A stretch of DNA of 45,280 nt. Origin: Actinomycetes bacterium. GTDB taxonomy: Bacteria; Actinomycetota; Acidimicrobiia; Acidimicrobiales; Palsa-688. Below are positions 1-7,491 of the stretch, in pieces. Location of the stretch: the NCBI GenBank assembly GCA_021809885.1, contig JAJZJY010000002.1, forward strand, positions 1 to 45,280. Direction: 5' to 3'. The first letter of the stretch is position 1. Every line of letters starts with the position of its first letter. The position numbers and the translations under genes were made by a program. The notes under the pieces are model-generated. The model was given only the letters and a program-made list of their open reading frames with translations, made no database searches and was not told the origin of the DNA.

Positions 1-363
1 GGCGGGCCCACGAGCGCGCCAGGCTGCGCAGCAGCATGTCGGCAGAAGGGCGGTGGCCGTTCTCCCGGGGTCCGACGTCCAACCGCAGCGTTGTCCCCTC
101 GACGACCAGGTGGTGGTCGGGGGGCGCAACGACGACGACACCGGCGCGGATCGTCTCACCGTCCTCGGCGTGGTGGGCGGGCAGGGCACCTGCCCGCCCG
201 AGGATGCTCGGCAGCACGCTCGGGCTCGCGGGGGGATGTGCAGCACGACGAGGACCCCGAGGTCCAGGTCGGGCGGCAGCGCCTTCACGAAGCTGCGCAA
301 CGCCTCCACCCCTCCGGCGGACGCCACTGCACCGACGATGCCCCGGGGCGGCTGATCTGCCAA
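1..363 (-). pseudogene. CheB-type protein-glutamate methylesterase, frameshifted and cut by window edge
   Basis: Reading the minus strand from a TTG at 363, which follows a GGAAGGA ribosome site, gives a CheB methylesterase domain. It has the nucleophile loop VASAGGVEAL (Ser about 15) and the strand ending VLHIPP (His about 42). After HIPP the homology jumps frame at a run of six G (230-235 on plus). The other frame continues ASPSVLPSILGRAG, APPDHHLVVEG and RPSADMLLRSLA, all typical CheB blocks, up to the window edge. Adding one G to the run joins the two halves. No receiver domain precedes the catalytic domain, so this is a stand-alone methylesterase; the third catalytic residue (Asp) would lie outside the window. 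CheB enzymes demethylate chemoreceptors, and stand-alone versions also occur in other signalling systems. It is either a true pseudogene or a homopolymer sequencing error. Confidence 0.75.
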
Positions 364-496
364 GGCGGTTCCTTCCGATGACGCGGCGCTCGGCGAGTGC
401 GCGATGCTACCCCCACCGGGCGGGCGCTGCGAGAAGGCTGTCGGGTCGAGCTCGAGCAACTTTCAGGCGTCGCCCTGGCCTCTCGGTGGGGAGAAG

Positions 497-868
497 ATGA
501 ACATGCGACAGGATCTGCATCTCCGGCTGGAGGCCAGCAAGCGCACCGCCGAGACCAACATGGCGGCCGTCGCCCGCTCGCTCGAGGCGGTGCTCGACAG
601 CAGGCAACGTTGGTCCCGGGGACGGACACAGCGTGAGCTGCTGCACGACTCGGTCGTCGCCCGCCTCGAGGCGCGGCTGGCGAGCCAGCCGGTCATCGAG
701 CAGGCGAAGGGCGTCATCATGTGCCGTTCTGGCTGTAGCGCTGACGAGGCATTTGACATCCTGCGCCGCGCGTCGCAGCGCAGCAACGTACCGGTCCGCG
801 AGCTGGCGGAGCAGATCCTCTCGAGCGTCAGCCGCGCGCACCCACCAGGGCCGCCGACAGCCGGCTGA
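497..868 (+). CDS. ANTAR-domain RNA-binding regulator
   Basis: The 123-residue protein starts at ATG 497, right after a purine-rich GGTGGGGAGAAG; the longer track ORF has no comparable site. Residues 1-50 are charged and helical. From about residue 58 an ANTAR domain is clear: ARLASQPVIEQAKGVIM, then DEAFDILRRASQRSN and VRELAEQIL, the three-helix pattern of this family. ANTAR proteins bind paired hexaloop RNA hairpins and act as antiterminators, usually with a GAF or receiver sensor. No such sensor is visible here, so activity may be set by a partner or by expression. It is divergent from the CheB-like gene 133 bp away, so a shared signalling role is possible. Its RNA targets are not identifiable in this window. 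Confidence 0.8.
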   Translation: MNMRQDLHLRLEASKRTAETNMAAVARSLEAVLDSRQRWSRGRTQRELLHDSVVARLEARLASQPVIEQAKGVIMCRSGCSADEAFDILRRASQRSNVPVRELAEQILSSVSRAHPPGPPTAG

Positions 869-1351
869 CCCAGGACCCGCCGTCCAGGCCCCAACTTCCA
901 CCCGACAGCAGCCGCTCAGCCCCTTGACAGCCCCGGAAGGGGTCGGAGGAGCCGGGAGGACGGAAGATCCAGAGGAACCGGCAGGGCCGGCATGGCGCCG
1001 TCGCCGTAGCGTTGTTTGGGCAGTTGACCGCGATAATCGCAGACAACTGCCCGAACAACGCTACGGGGCCAGCCGTCCTTCCGGTATGTACCGAAGGGTT
1101 CAGTCATCGGGTTGGGGCGTGGCCGCAGCCGACATCGGCAGCGACGTTCCTCCGGCCGGGCGCCGGCACGAGGGATGTCACGCCGGCGCAGCCAGGCGTG
1201 GCGCTGTTCTCGCTGGCGTCGCTCGCGTGCGGTCTGGCGCCTGGGAGTGCTCAGCCCATCCCACCCCGACGGGACACGACCTCGCTCCCGGCCGAGTCAC
1301 GGACTAGCGGTCCAGTCGCTGTGCGTCAGTGGTGGGCATAGGGTTCCGGCC
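869..1351. other. Non-coding gap of about 480 bp containing a large palindrome
   Basis: No ORF in any frame here looks like a protein. The track ORFs crossing it are low-complexity shadows, and two of them begin in the arms of the palindrome at 1004-1066. Apart from that palindrome I see no tRNA, riboswitch or convincing promoter. The ATPase gene follows. Confidence 0.6.
1004..1066. repeat. 63-bp near-perfect inverted repeat
   Basis: Arms of 23 bp (1004-1026 and 1044-1066) are reverse complements except at one position, where RNA would form a G-U pair. The arm contains GTTGTTTGGGCAGTTG. The 17-nt centre holds its own short palindrome, GCGAT-a-ATCGC. No T-tract follows, so it is not a standard intrinsic terminator, though it could end the ANTAR transcript. 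Other possibilities are a recombination or transposition site, or a protein-binding operator. No second copy was seen in the window. Confidence 0.85.
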
Positions 1352-2124
1352 ATGGCGCCTGCCCGGCGGACAGGTGGCGGTTCCCGCTCCGGCACCCTTC
1401 GCCGGGACCGGGGAGTCTTCCTCCGGCGGGTCGAGATGGCGCCGGACGCTCCCCGCAACGGCTACCCCTTCGACTTGCCGGCTGTCCGGCGTCTGCACAG
1501 GATCCGGTTCCGTCAGGTGACCTTCCTCGTAGGAGACAACGGCTCAGGAAAGTCGACGGTCGTCGAAGCCCTCGCCGTCCTTGCCGGGTTCAACGCCGAA
1601 GGCGGTAGCAGGAACCTTCTCTTCGAGACGTTCGCCACTCACAGCACCCTCTGCGACCACATCAGGCCCATGTGGCAGGAGCATCCCCGTTGGGGATGGT
1701 TCTTGCGTGCCGAGACCTTCTACGGCATGGCGAGCCACATCGCCAGCGACAATGGGCTCGCCCCCACCTTCGGAGACCTCCACGCCGAGTCCCACGGCGA
1801 GTCGTTCTTGGACCTCGCCCTTTCCCGCTTCAGCGGCCGGGGCCTCTACATCCTCGACGAGCCCGAAGCGGCGCTGTCCGCCCAGGGCCAGCTGCCCTGC
1901 TGCGCCTCATGCACGAAAGCTGTTGTCAGGGCTCCCAGTTCATCGTGGCCACCCACTCGCCGATGCTGATGGCCTTCCCGGGCGCCGCCATCGTGCACCT
2001 CGACAGCGCAGGAGCCCAGGACCTCACCTGGGAAGAGGTCCCAGCCGTCCAGCTGTGGAGGCGCTACCTCGACGATCCCAGCTCCGTACTCCATCACCTG
2101 CTCGAGGATGACCCCGACACGTAG
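1352..2124 (+). pseudogene. AAA-family ATPase (COG3910-like), frameshifted
   Basis: This is a predicted single-domain ATPase of the ABC/SMC-like AAA_21 type. The first frame carries PFDLPAVRRL, Walker A GDNGSGKS, FNAEGGSRN, the signature-like SHGESF and Walker B GLYILDEPEAALS. At about 1894 the homology moves to another frame, which carries ALLRLMHE, GSQFIVATHSP (the switch-histidine motif) and ends at 2124. One extra G near 1894 would restore a protein of about 257 residues, normal for the family. Start ATG 1352 is tentative; ATG 1436 lies inside the conserved N-terminus. The role of this family is unknown, though members often occur in defence or accessory regions. It lies just outside the tRNA-Thr element. 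It is either a real null allele or a base-call error, and it is the second frameshift in the first 2 kb. Confidence 0.7.
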
Positions 2125-2153
2125 AGGGGTCGACTGTGCCCGAGCGAAGCGAA

Positions 2154-2198
2154 GCGAGCCCGAGGTCGGGTTCGAACCGACGACCTGACGCTTACAAG
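2154..2198. repeat. Distal att repeat: copy of tRNA-Thr 3' half
   Basis: This is an exact 45-bp match to 3353-3397, covering the tRNA acceptor 3' strand, T arm, variable loop and 3' side of the anticodon arm. Beyond it (from 2199) the sequence diverges from the tRNA, so this is a partial copy and not a gene. Confidence 0.9.
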
Positions 2199-2395
2199 AT
2201 GTGCGGACCAGGTTCACAGACATCTATTCATGTCATCTCAGGCGAGCCCACCAGGGCTTCTTGGTGATCGGCGACCCTCGTGGTCGTGGGCGAACTGAGA
2301 CCAAGACTGAGCCCACTCTGGCGCACGGGTGTCGGCCTTCAGCCGTGGGTGTGGTGTAGCGAGCGGTAGCGTGCGAGTAACGAGAGGAGGCCACC

Positions 2396-2575
2396 ACGAC
2401 CGACGCAGCCGTACCCCACGGCGGAGACTCTCTCGGTCCCGACGAGTTCCACCGCCACCACGACCTGGATGGACTGGTGGCCGGCGCCGAGCCCCTCGCC
2501 TCGACCGACGAGCTGGTGATCGAAGAGCTCACGGCCCAAGAAGCCGACTCGTTCCTGGCGGCCATCGGAGGTTGA
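2396..2575 (+). CDS. Candidate antitoxin with apparent ACG start
   Basis: An open frame of 59 codons ends in TGA at 2573-2575, overlapping the TTG start of the PIN toxin (TTGA). That is the usual coupling of antitoxin and toxin genes. The encoded peptide is acidic and ends DELVIEELTAQEADSFLAAIGG-like, as expected of an antitoxin that wraps a PIN toxin. An in-frame TAA lies six codons before the proposed start. In the short interval between, a good GAGGAGG ribosome site is followed by ACG, where ATG or GTG would be expected. Either ACG is used, the start codon is mutated, or a later GTG starts a shorter peptide. No DNA-binding domain is recognisable. It was missed by the ORF track because it lacks a standard start. 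Confidence 0.5.
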   Translation, partial: TTDAAVPHGGDSLGPDEFHRHHDLDGLVAGAEPLASTDELVIEELTAQEADSFLAAIGG

Positions 2576-3009
2576 TCCCGGGCTGGCAAGCGGTCGTCGT
2601 GGACACCAATGTCTTCGGGGCGTCCCTGACGCGGCGCAATGCCCCCCTCGTCGACCTCTACGCCTCTCACCTCGTCGGTCGGGTCATCGTCCTGGCCGCC
2701 CAGACCGTCGCCGAGCTGCGCTATGGAGCCCTCCTGGCCGATTGGGGGCCGAGCCGCCAAGACGCCCTGGAGCGTCGCCTGGCGCGAGCCAGGGTCGCGC
2801 CGGTGGACGACGAGCTGGCGTGGGAGGTGGCCAGGGTCCGGGTTGCCTGCCGCCGCATCGGTCATGCCCTGGCGGACGACCACCACGCCAACGACCTGTG
2901 GATCGCCGCAGCGGCGCTGCGCTACCGGCTGCCGCTGGTTGCCCACGACGGCGTGTTCCGCCACGTACCGGGCTTGGATCTTCGGACGGAGTTGGCGGAC
3001 CGCCCCTGA
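2572..3009 (+). CDS. VapC-like PIN-domain toxin (ribonuclease)
   Basis: The 145-residue PIN-domain protein starts at TTG 2572, overlapping the upstream stop codon. All four acidic metal ligands can be placed: Asp11 in VVVDTNVF, Glu48 in TVAELRYG, Asp108 in ANDLWIAA and Asp126 in VAHDGVF. VapC toxins are Mg-dependent endoribonucleases that cleave tRNA or rRNA and are held inactive by their cognate antitoxin. The intact active site suggests a functional nuclease. The pair lies inside the tRNA-Thr-bounded element, consistent with an addiction module stabilising a mobile segment. An alternative start, GTG 2599, would remove the first strand of the fold and is less likely. Confidence 0.85.
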   Translation: MIPGWQAVVVDTNVFGASLTRRNAPLVDLYASHLVGRVIVLAAQTVAELRYGALLADWGPSRQDALERRLARARVAPVDDELAWEVARVRVACRRIGHALADDHHANDLWIAAAALRYRLPLVAHDGVFRHVPGLDLRTELADRP

Positions 3010-3352
3010 CCCGGCCGTGCACTTGCCGCCGCCCGGCCAGGGAGGCTGAGTCCGGGGACTGGACGGGGCACCGGAGCCGCGGCCGTCCGCCACGACCGGC
3101 TCGCGCTCCTCCTGTCGGGCAATCAAGCTGCCCGCTTTCGAACACAAGGCATCGCCTCGGTGGGGTGCCGCCCTTAAGCCCTGCACGGTGCGATGAGCAG
3201 CGCCGGACCTCCGGTAGTTCTGGTGGCTCCTCCGTTGCCCTCTTCGGACGTGTCCAACCGGGGTCCTGAGGCCGTGGCCGTGTGCAAACTGAGACCAGAA
3301 TCGAGACCAAGCTCCCGGCGGCCAGCCCAGAACCTGCAAAAGTGCTGGTCAG
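3010..3352. other. Non-coding part of the tRNA-Thr element
   Basis: No credible ORF is present; the listed ones are shadows or read into the tRNA. The stretch AACTGAGACCA at 3287-3297 also occurs at 2293-2303, in similar surroundings near the opposite end of the element. These may be remnants of recombinase arm sites. Confidence 0.45.
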
Positions 3353-3397
3353 GCGAGCCCGAGGTCGGGTTCGAACCGACGACCTGACGCTTACAAG
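3353..3397. repeat. Proximal att repeat within tRNA-Thr
   Basis: This is the tRNA-internal copy of the 45-bp direct repeat, identical to 2154-2198. The identity stops exactly at the anticodon-stem side of the tRNA, a common crossover region for tRNA-targeting integrases. Confidence 0.9.
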
Positions 3398-3427
3398 GCG
3401 CCTGCTCTACCGCTGAGCTACTCGGGC
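3356..3427 (-). tRNA. tRNA-Thr (anticodon TGT)
   Basis: On the minus strand a 72-nt cloverleaf can be folded by eye. The acceptor pairs GCCCGAG with CTCGGGC, and the D arm pairs GCTC with GAGC around a short AGCGGTA loop. The anticodon arm is GGCGC-CTTGTAA-GCGTC with one G-U pair and anticodon TGT. The variable loop has five bases, and the T arm is GTCGG-TTCGAAC-CCGAC. The discriminator is T and no CCA is encoded. It reads ACA and, by wobble, ACG threonine codons. Its 3' end is the integration target of the adjacent element and stays intact after insertion. Confidence 0.93.
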
Positions 3428-3759
3428 GAACCTTCCGGGCGAGGATGCGGGAAGCCGTGGCGGCTGCGTTGCTCGGGCCACGCCGACACGAAGGCTCACA
3501 CTTCGCCCGGCCAGCGTAGTTGGGGGACCAGGGCATGGACAGATGGAACAGCTGGACAGTAACTGCCGGGCATGATGCAGGGATGGCCGATCTGGTCCGC
3601 TCCCTGCTCGAGACCCGCGCGGCAACCCTTGCTGACGTGGGAGTGCCAGGCGTCGGGGGCGAGTGGGACCTCGAGAACACCTCGGAGAGGCGCTCCGGCC
3701 GAGCCCGCACCGGGCCGGTCTCGTCGCCGAGGTCCGTGCCTGGCGGCGAGGACTCTTGC
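3428..3759. other. Gap of about 330 bp between tRNA-Thr and the alcohol dehydrogenase gene
   Basis: Open frames such as one beginning MADLVRSLLETRAATLAD exist, but none resembles a family I know or has a convincing start. The stretch includes the tRNA promoter region (read on minus) and the end of the transporter-DoxX-dehydrogenase operon. A decayed gene fragment cannot be excluded. Confidence 0.4.
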
Positions 3760-4761
3760 TCAATCCATCAGCAGGACCGCCGCTCCTCGGAACCGGCCGT
3801 CCTTCAAGTCGATCAGAGCCTGGTCCGCGGCCTCGAACGGATAGGGCTCCACGGTCGCCACGACCCCCGCCCGGTCCGCCGCTGCCAGGAACGCCCGGCC
3901 GTCGTCGCGGGTGTTGGCCGTGACGCTGCGCAGCGTCCGCTCCTCGAAGAGATGGTCCTCGTAGCGGAGGCTCGGGATGTCGGTGAGGTGGATGCCGGCC
4001 ACGACGACGGTGCCCCCCCGGTCGAGGGCGGCAAGGGCGACCGGCACGAGGTCGCCGACCGGTGCGAAGAGGATCGCCGCGTCCAGCGGCTCGGGCGGCC
4101 GGTCGTAAGCGTCCCCGACCGAGGCGGCGCCGAGCTGCCGGGCGAGCTCCTGGGCGGACCGGCCACGCGTCAGCACGTGCAGCCGGGCGCCTTCGGCGCG
4201 GGCCACCTGGGCGGTCAGGTGGGCGGAGCCCCCGAAGCCGTAGAGGCCGAGGCGGCCTCGGGGCGGTAGCTCGGCGCGCCGTAGCGCCCGGTACCCGATG
4301 ATCCCGGCGCACAGCAGCGGAGCGGCATGGACATCGTCGATGCCGTCGGGGAGGCGGTAGAGAAAGGCTTCCTCCGCCACGAGGTACTCCGCGTAACCGC
4401 CGTCGATGTCCCAACCGGTGAACCGGGCGCCGGCGCACAGGTTCTCAGCTCCCCGGAGGCAGTAAGCGCACGAGCCGCAGGTGTGAGCGAGCCATGCCGC
4501 CCCGACACGGTCACCCGCTGACAGCAAGGTGCAGCCCGGGCCGAGGGCGTCGACGCGCCCGACAACCTCGTGGCCGGGCACGATCACCGGTCGGCGAGGC
4601 GGCAGGTCACCCTCGACGATGTGAACGTCTGTGCGGCATACGCCGCAGGCGAGCACACGTAGGCGTACCTGGCCAGCGGCGGGTTGGGGTAGGGGGCGTT
4701 CGACGAGGTGGAGCAGCCGGTCGTGGACGTCACCGGGCCGGTCGACATGCCACGCTCGCAC
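3760..4761 (-). CDS. Zinc-dependent alcohol dehydrogenase (MDR family)
   Basis: The 333-residue medium-chain dehydrogenase/reductase has the N-terminal GroES-like fold with catalytic-zinc ligands: Cys in [11 protein letters not shown], His-Glu in PGHEVVG, and a later Cys in PLLCAG. The structural-zinc lobe has four cysteines ([15 protein letters not shown]). The Rossmann fold carries the nucleotide motif [10 protein letters not shown]. This form matches the zinc-binding alcohol dehydrogenase subfamily of about 330 residues. It probably oxidises alcohols or reduces aldehydes with NAD(P); the substrate cannot be read. It is the last gene of a minus-strand run after MFS and DoxX genes, 10 bp from DoxX, so co-transcription is likely. 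Confidence 0.85.
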   Translation of the reverse strand: MRAWHVDRPGDVHDRLLHLVERPLPQPAAGQVRLRVLACGVCRTDVHIVEGDLPPRRPVIVPGHEVVGRVDALGPGCTLLSAGDRVGAAWLAHTCGSCAYCLRGAENLCAGARFTGWDIDGGYAEYLVAEEAFLYRLPDGIDDVHAAPLLCAGIIGYRALRRAELPPRGRLGLYGFGGSAHLTAQVARAEGARLHVLTRGRSAQELARQLGAASVGDAYDRPPEPLDAAILFAPVGDLVPVALAALDRGGTVVVAGIHLTDIPSLRYEDHLFEERTLRSVTANTRDDGRAFLAAADRAGVVATVEPYPFEAADQALIDLKDGRFRGAAVLLMD

Positions 4762-4771
4762 GCCGGCGCCT

Positions 4772-5344
4772 TCAGGCGCCTCGCCGGACCCGGCTCCCGA
4801 GGTGGCTGAGGGCGCCGGCAGCCTTGGTGCCCCTCTCGGCGCCGACGAGCTCGGCTCTCGTGCCGGCTGCGGTCACCTTGGCACCCTTGCCGGCTGCGGT
4901 AGCCGCCGCCTCGGCCTTGACGAGACGCCTGGCCCGCCGCCGCACCGCCGCCGGATCGGGATCGAACAACTCGTGCAGCAACCCGCCCGCCAGCGCCACG
5001 TTCTTCAGGAAATGGGCACGTTGCGTTGCGGCGGTCCTCTCGTCGTCCTCCTCCCAGAACCGGTGGGCCGCCGCCGTTGTGGGGATCAGCGACGCCAGCA
5101 ACGTCGCCGAGGAGAGGCGGCGGAACCTGCCGATGGCGAGGAGCGCAGCCGACGCGACCTGGATGCCTGCGTTGACCTTTACCAGCAGCTCGGTGTCGGT
5201 CGGCAGCCCGACCTTCCCGGCGATCACCGGCGCGACCTTCTCCGCCTTCTTCACCCTCGGCTCCGGGTGCCGGAGGGTCTCGATGCCGCCGACGATGAAG
5301 GGGGCGGCGAACATGGGCCGGGCCAGGAATCGTGGTAGGGACAT
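4772..5344 (-). CDS. DoxX-family membrane protein
   Basis: The 190-residue protein starts [22 protein letters not shown], the typical DoxX opening with a helix carrying a conserved Arg-Pro. Further hydrophobic segments lie at about residues 58-72, 78-92 and 115-125. A polar Ala/Lys-rich C-terminal tail of about 60 residues, probably cytoplasmic, follows. DoxX proteins are small membrane proteins linked to redox or sulfur metabolism in various bacteria; the exact function is unknown. It sits between the MFS transporter gene (35 bp upstream) and the alcohol dehydrogenase gene (10 bp downstream) on the same strand. Confidence 0.8.
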   Translation of the reverse strand: MSLPRFLARPMFAAPFIVGGIETLRHPEPRVKKAEKVAPVIAGKVGLPTDTELLVKVNAGIQVASAALLAIGRFRRLSSATLLASLIPTTAAAHRFWEEDDERTAATQRAHFLKNVALAGGLLHELFDPDPAAVRRRARRLVKAEAAATAAGKGAKVTAAGTRAELVGAERGTKAAGALSHLGSRVRRGA

Positions 5345-5379
5345 GGCCGCCCTCTACCCTCCCGGGCGCTCCCGCACCC

Positions 5380-6588
5380 TCAGCCGAACCGTTGCTCCGC
5401 CGTCACCGGCGCTCCGGCCGTGCCGCTCAGACGGTCGCCGAGGCGGCGGGCCAGCGGCAGCGCCAGCAGGGCGACGGCCGCGAGCAGAGCGAACGCTCCG
5501 GCGGGTTCGCCGACGACCACCTGCACCGCGAGGGCGATCACGACGCCTCCGGCGTTGCCGGAGAGCCACAGCAGAGCGGTCGCCGCCCCGGCGTGGGCGC
5601 CGGTCCGTGCCTCGATGAGCTCCAGCAGGACCGGTAGGGCGGGAAGGAGCACGAAGCCCGTGAGGCCGAGGGAGGCGTAGCCCACCCCGGCTCCGGGGGC
5701 GACAGCGAGCAGACCGCAGGCCATGCACGTCACGACACCCGCCACGGCGAGCACGAGCGCCTGGCGGCCGCGCGTCGCCACCAGGGGCGGGACGACGACG
5801 GCCGTCACGATGCCGGCACCCACCATCGCTAACAGCAGGCCGTCGGCTGTCCGGGCGGTGACCCCGGCCGGCTGCAGCAACGTCTGCACCCAGGTGGTCA
5901 GGGCCACGAAGACCCCGAACCCGAAGAACACCAGCCAGCACACCGCCCGTACCACCGGGTCGCTCCAGACGGTGTGGAGCGCCGCCCGGTTGGCACCGAG
6001 GGTGGGGCGGTCCCCGCCAGCGGCGGCGCCGAGGGCGGGGAGGAGGACGGCGGCGCCGGCGACCGCGTACGCGGCGCTGACCACCAGCAGCAGGTGCAAG
6101 TGGGTCGCGCCGAAGACAAGGCCCAACACGAAGGCCAGCACGAACCCGAGGAAGGTCCCTGCTGACCCGACGGCGATCCCGACCGGGCGGTCGGCCGGCA
6201 GCAGTGAGCGCGTCGCGATCCCGGTAACGGCGGTGAGGACGGCCGGCTGTGCCAGCGCCACGACCAGCTGGCCCGCCAGGATGGGCCCGAAGCCGTGGCC
6301 GGCGAGCCGCAGGGCGGCGCCAGCGGCGGTGAGCAGCGCTCCTAGCGCGAGGGTCGGGCGGAACCAGCGGTCGAGCGCCAGGCCGGCCGGCACGGCGAGC
6401 AACACGTAGATGACAGGGAACACCTCGGCGAGCAGTCCGACAGTCGCGGAGGACACCCCCAAGCGGGCGGCGGTGCCCGTCGTGATCGGCGCGAAGTTGA
6501 GCCACAGCATCTGGTTGGCCGACGACACCAGCACGAATCCGGCGACCGGTGCCCATCGGCTCCTTGTCGGCTGGGGGGTCCCACCCAT
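5380..6588 (-). CDS. MFS transporter
   Basis: The 402-residue polytopic protein has about 12 hydrophobic segments and the major-facilitator layout: two six-helix halves joined by a polar loop near residues 190-210. The loop between helices 2 and 3 carries GLALDRWFRP, a version of the MFS motif A. Opening helices such as FAPITTGTAARLGVSSATVGLLAEVFPVIY-like segments resemble CynX/NimT-type or multidrug members. The substrate is not predictable. It is the first gene of the minus-strand operon with DoxX and the dehydrogenase. The 88-bp gap to the divergent DUF3263 gene should hold promoters for both directions. Confidence 0.8.
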   Translation of the reverse strand: MGGTPQPTRSRWAPVAGFVLVSSANQMLWLNFAPITTGTAARLGVSSATVGLLAEVFPVIYVLLAVPAGLALDRWFRPTLALGALLTAAGAALRLAGHGFGPILAGQLVVALAQPAVLTAVTGIATRSLLPADRPVGIAVGSAGTFLGFVLAFVLGLVFGATHLHLLLVVSAAYAVAGAAVLLPALGAAAGGDRPTLGANRAALHTVWSDPVVRAVCWLVFFGFGVFVALTTWVQTLLQPAGVTARTADGLLLAMVGAGIVTAVVVPPLVATRGRQALVLAVAGVVTCMACGLLAVAPGAGVGYASLGLTGFVLLPALPVLLELIEARTGAHAGAATALLWLSGNAGGVVIALAVQVVVGEPAGAFALLAAVALLALPLARRLGDRLSGTAGAPVTAEQRFG

Positions 6589-6676
6589 GCGTACACCTCG
6601 CTTCGCCGGACCCGGACGCTACCAGGACGGGGTGCGATGCTTGATCCTCCACTACAGGGGTGCAAGGCTCGTCCAG

Positions 6677-6937
6677 ATGGGACTCTCCGAGCGGGACCGC
6701 GCCATCCTCGAGTTCGAGGGGTCCTGGTGGTTGGAGCCCGGGCCGAAGGAGGACCGCATCCGGTCCCGCTTCCGGATATCGCCGACGCGCTACTACCAGC
6801 TGCTCGCCGTGCTGGCGGACACGGACGACGCCGAGGAGTACGACCCGCTGGTCGTCAGGCGGGTGCGGCGTGGCCGGGACCGCCGGCGGCGGGCTCGCTT
6901 CGAGGGTCGGTCGGCGGGCGGCCGCCCGCACCGATGA
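6677..6937 (+). CDS. DUF3263 protein
   Basis: The 86-residue protein starts at ATG 6677; the longer track ORF reads through non-coding DNA. It contains the DUF3263 signature LSERDRAILEFEGSWW, then KEDRIRSRFRISPTRYYQLLAVL, a helix-turn-helix-like arrangement. A basic Arg-rich tail may bind nucleic acid. DUF3263 proteins are widespread in actinobacteria and usually precede a LytR_C-domain membrane protein, as here; the two genes overlap by ATGA. Function is unknown. I infer a small DNA-binding protein from the helix pattern and tail. Confidence 0.85.
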   Translation: MGLSERDRAILEFEGSWWLEPGPKEDRIRSRFRISPTRYYQLLAVLADTDDAEEYDPLVVRRVRRGRDRRRRARFEGRSAGGRPHR

Positions 6938-7491
6938 GCCGCCGCTTCCAGGCGGGCCGGGCCGGGCCGGGCAGGCCGGACGAGGGGACGCGGACGTTGC
7001 GGGCCGCTGTCATCGTGGTGGCGGCCGTGGCGATCACTGTCGCCCTACTGACCCAGCTCGGCCCGGGCCGCCGGACGTCCCCGACGGTCACCGGTGGGGC
7101 GTCGGGCCCTGGGACCACCACGACGACGCTGCCATCCACGACCACGACTACGCCGCAAGCGGTCCCGCCGAGCAGCATCCGCCTGCAGGTGCTGAACGGT
7201 CTGCAGAGCGGCACCCTCTCGGCGCAGTGGAGCGCCAAGCTGCATGCCTCGCCGGGTTACCAGACGCTTCCTCCGGACAACACGACTCTCGTCGACCCAA
7301 CCTCGACGATATACATAGTCCACCCCGGGTACCTGGCCGAGGCGAAGGCACTCGCCCGCACCGTCGGCCTCCCGACGTCAGCGGTCGTCACAACGGTCCC
7401 TCCGCCGACCAGCGCGCCGATCCCCTCGGTGGACCGGCAGGAGGCCGACCTGGTTCTCGTGGTCGGCCAGAGCCTCGCCTCGCAGGCCTGA
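6934..7491 (+). CDS. Membrane-anchored LytR C-terminal-domain protein
   Basis: The 185-residue protein starts at ATG 6934, overlapping the DUF3263 stop (ATGA). It has a basic N-terminus, one transmembrane helix (about residues 22-42, RAAVIVVAAVAITVALLTQL) and a Gly/Thr/Pro linker with TTTTTLPSTTTTT. An extracytoplasmic LytR_C domain follows (IRLQVLNG to LVLVVGQSLA). Such proteins are found beside envelope genes in actinobacteria and are thought to act at the cell wall; the ligand is unknown. The last codons and stop lie in a 20-bp imperfect tandem duplication (7471-7510), so the present C-terminus may be recent. Confidence 0.85.
   Translation: MSRRFQAGRAGPGRPDEGTRTLRAAVIVVAAVAITVALLTQLGPGRRTSPTVTGGASGPGTTTTTLPSTTTTTPQAVPPSSIRLQVLNGLQSGTLSAQWSAKLHASPGYQTLPPDNTTLVDPTSTIYIVHPGYLAEAKALARTVGLPTSAVVTTVPPPTSAPIPSVDRQEADLVLVVGQSLASQA

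Larger units (their letters stand above)
2154..3397. mobile_element. Remnant or miniature element at tRNA-Thr, bounded by 45-bp direct repeats
   Basis: The 3' half of tRNA-Thr(TGT), in the 3353-3397 repeat, is repeated exactly at 2154-2198. This is the usual mark of integration by a tyrosine recombinase into the 3' end of a tRNA gene. The enclosed 1.2 kb holds only a toxin-antitoxin pair and non-coding DNA; no integrase, excisionase or replication gene is present. It is most simply the residue of a larger island kept by the toxin module, or a small element mobilised by an integrase supplied elsewhere. Short extra repeats inside (TCAGGCGAGCCC, AACTGAGACCA) may be integrase-related sites. Confidence 0.65.

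Noticed and set aside
832-840. CCGCGCGCA inside the ANTAR gene as a possible third four-site element
   Set aside because: A single site with no partners at the fixed spacings; expected by chance at this GC content.
1846-3710. Minus-strand ORFs containing CKRQVVGSNPTSGS
   Set aside because: This peptide is the translation of the tRNA-Thr T-arm region; it marks the two att repeats and is not a protein.
3520-4269. ORF beginning MGDQGMDRWN before and across the alcohol dehydrogenase gene
   Set aside because: It runs antisense into the dehydrogenase and has no recognisable domain; the upstream part might be a fossil, but nothing supports it as a gene.
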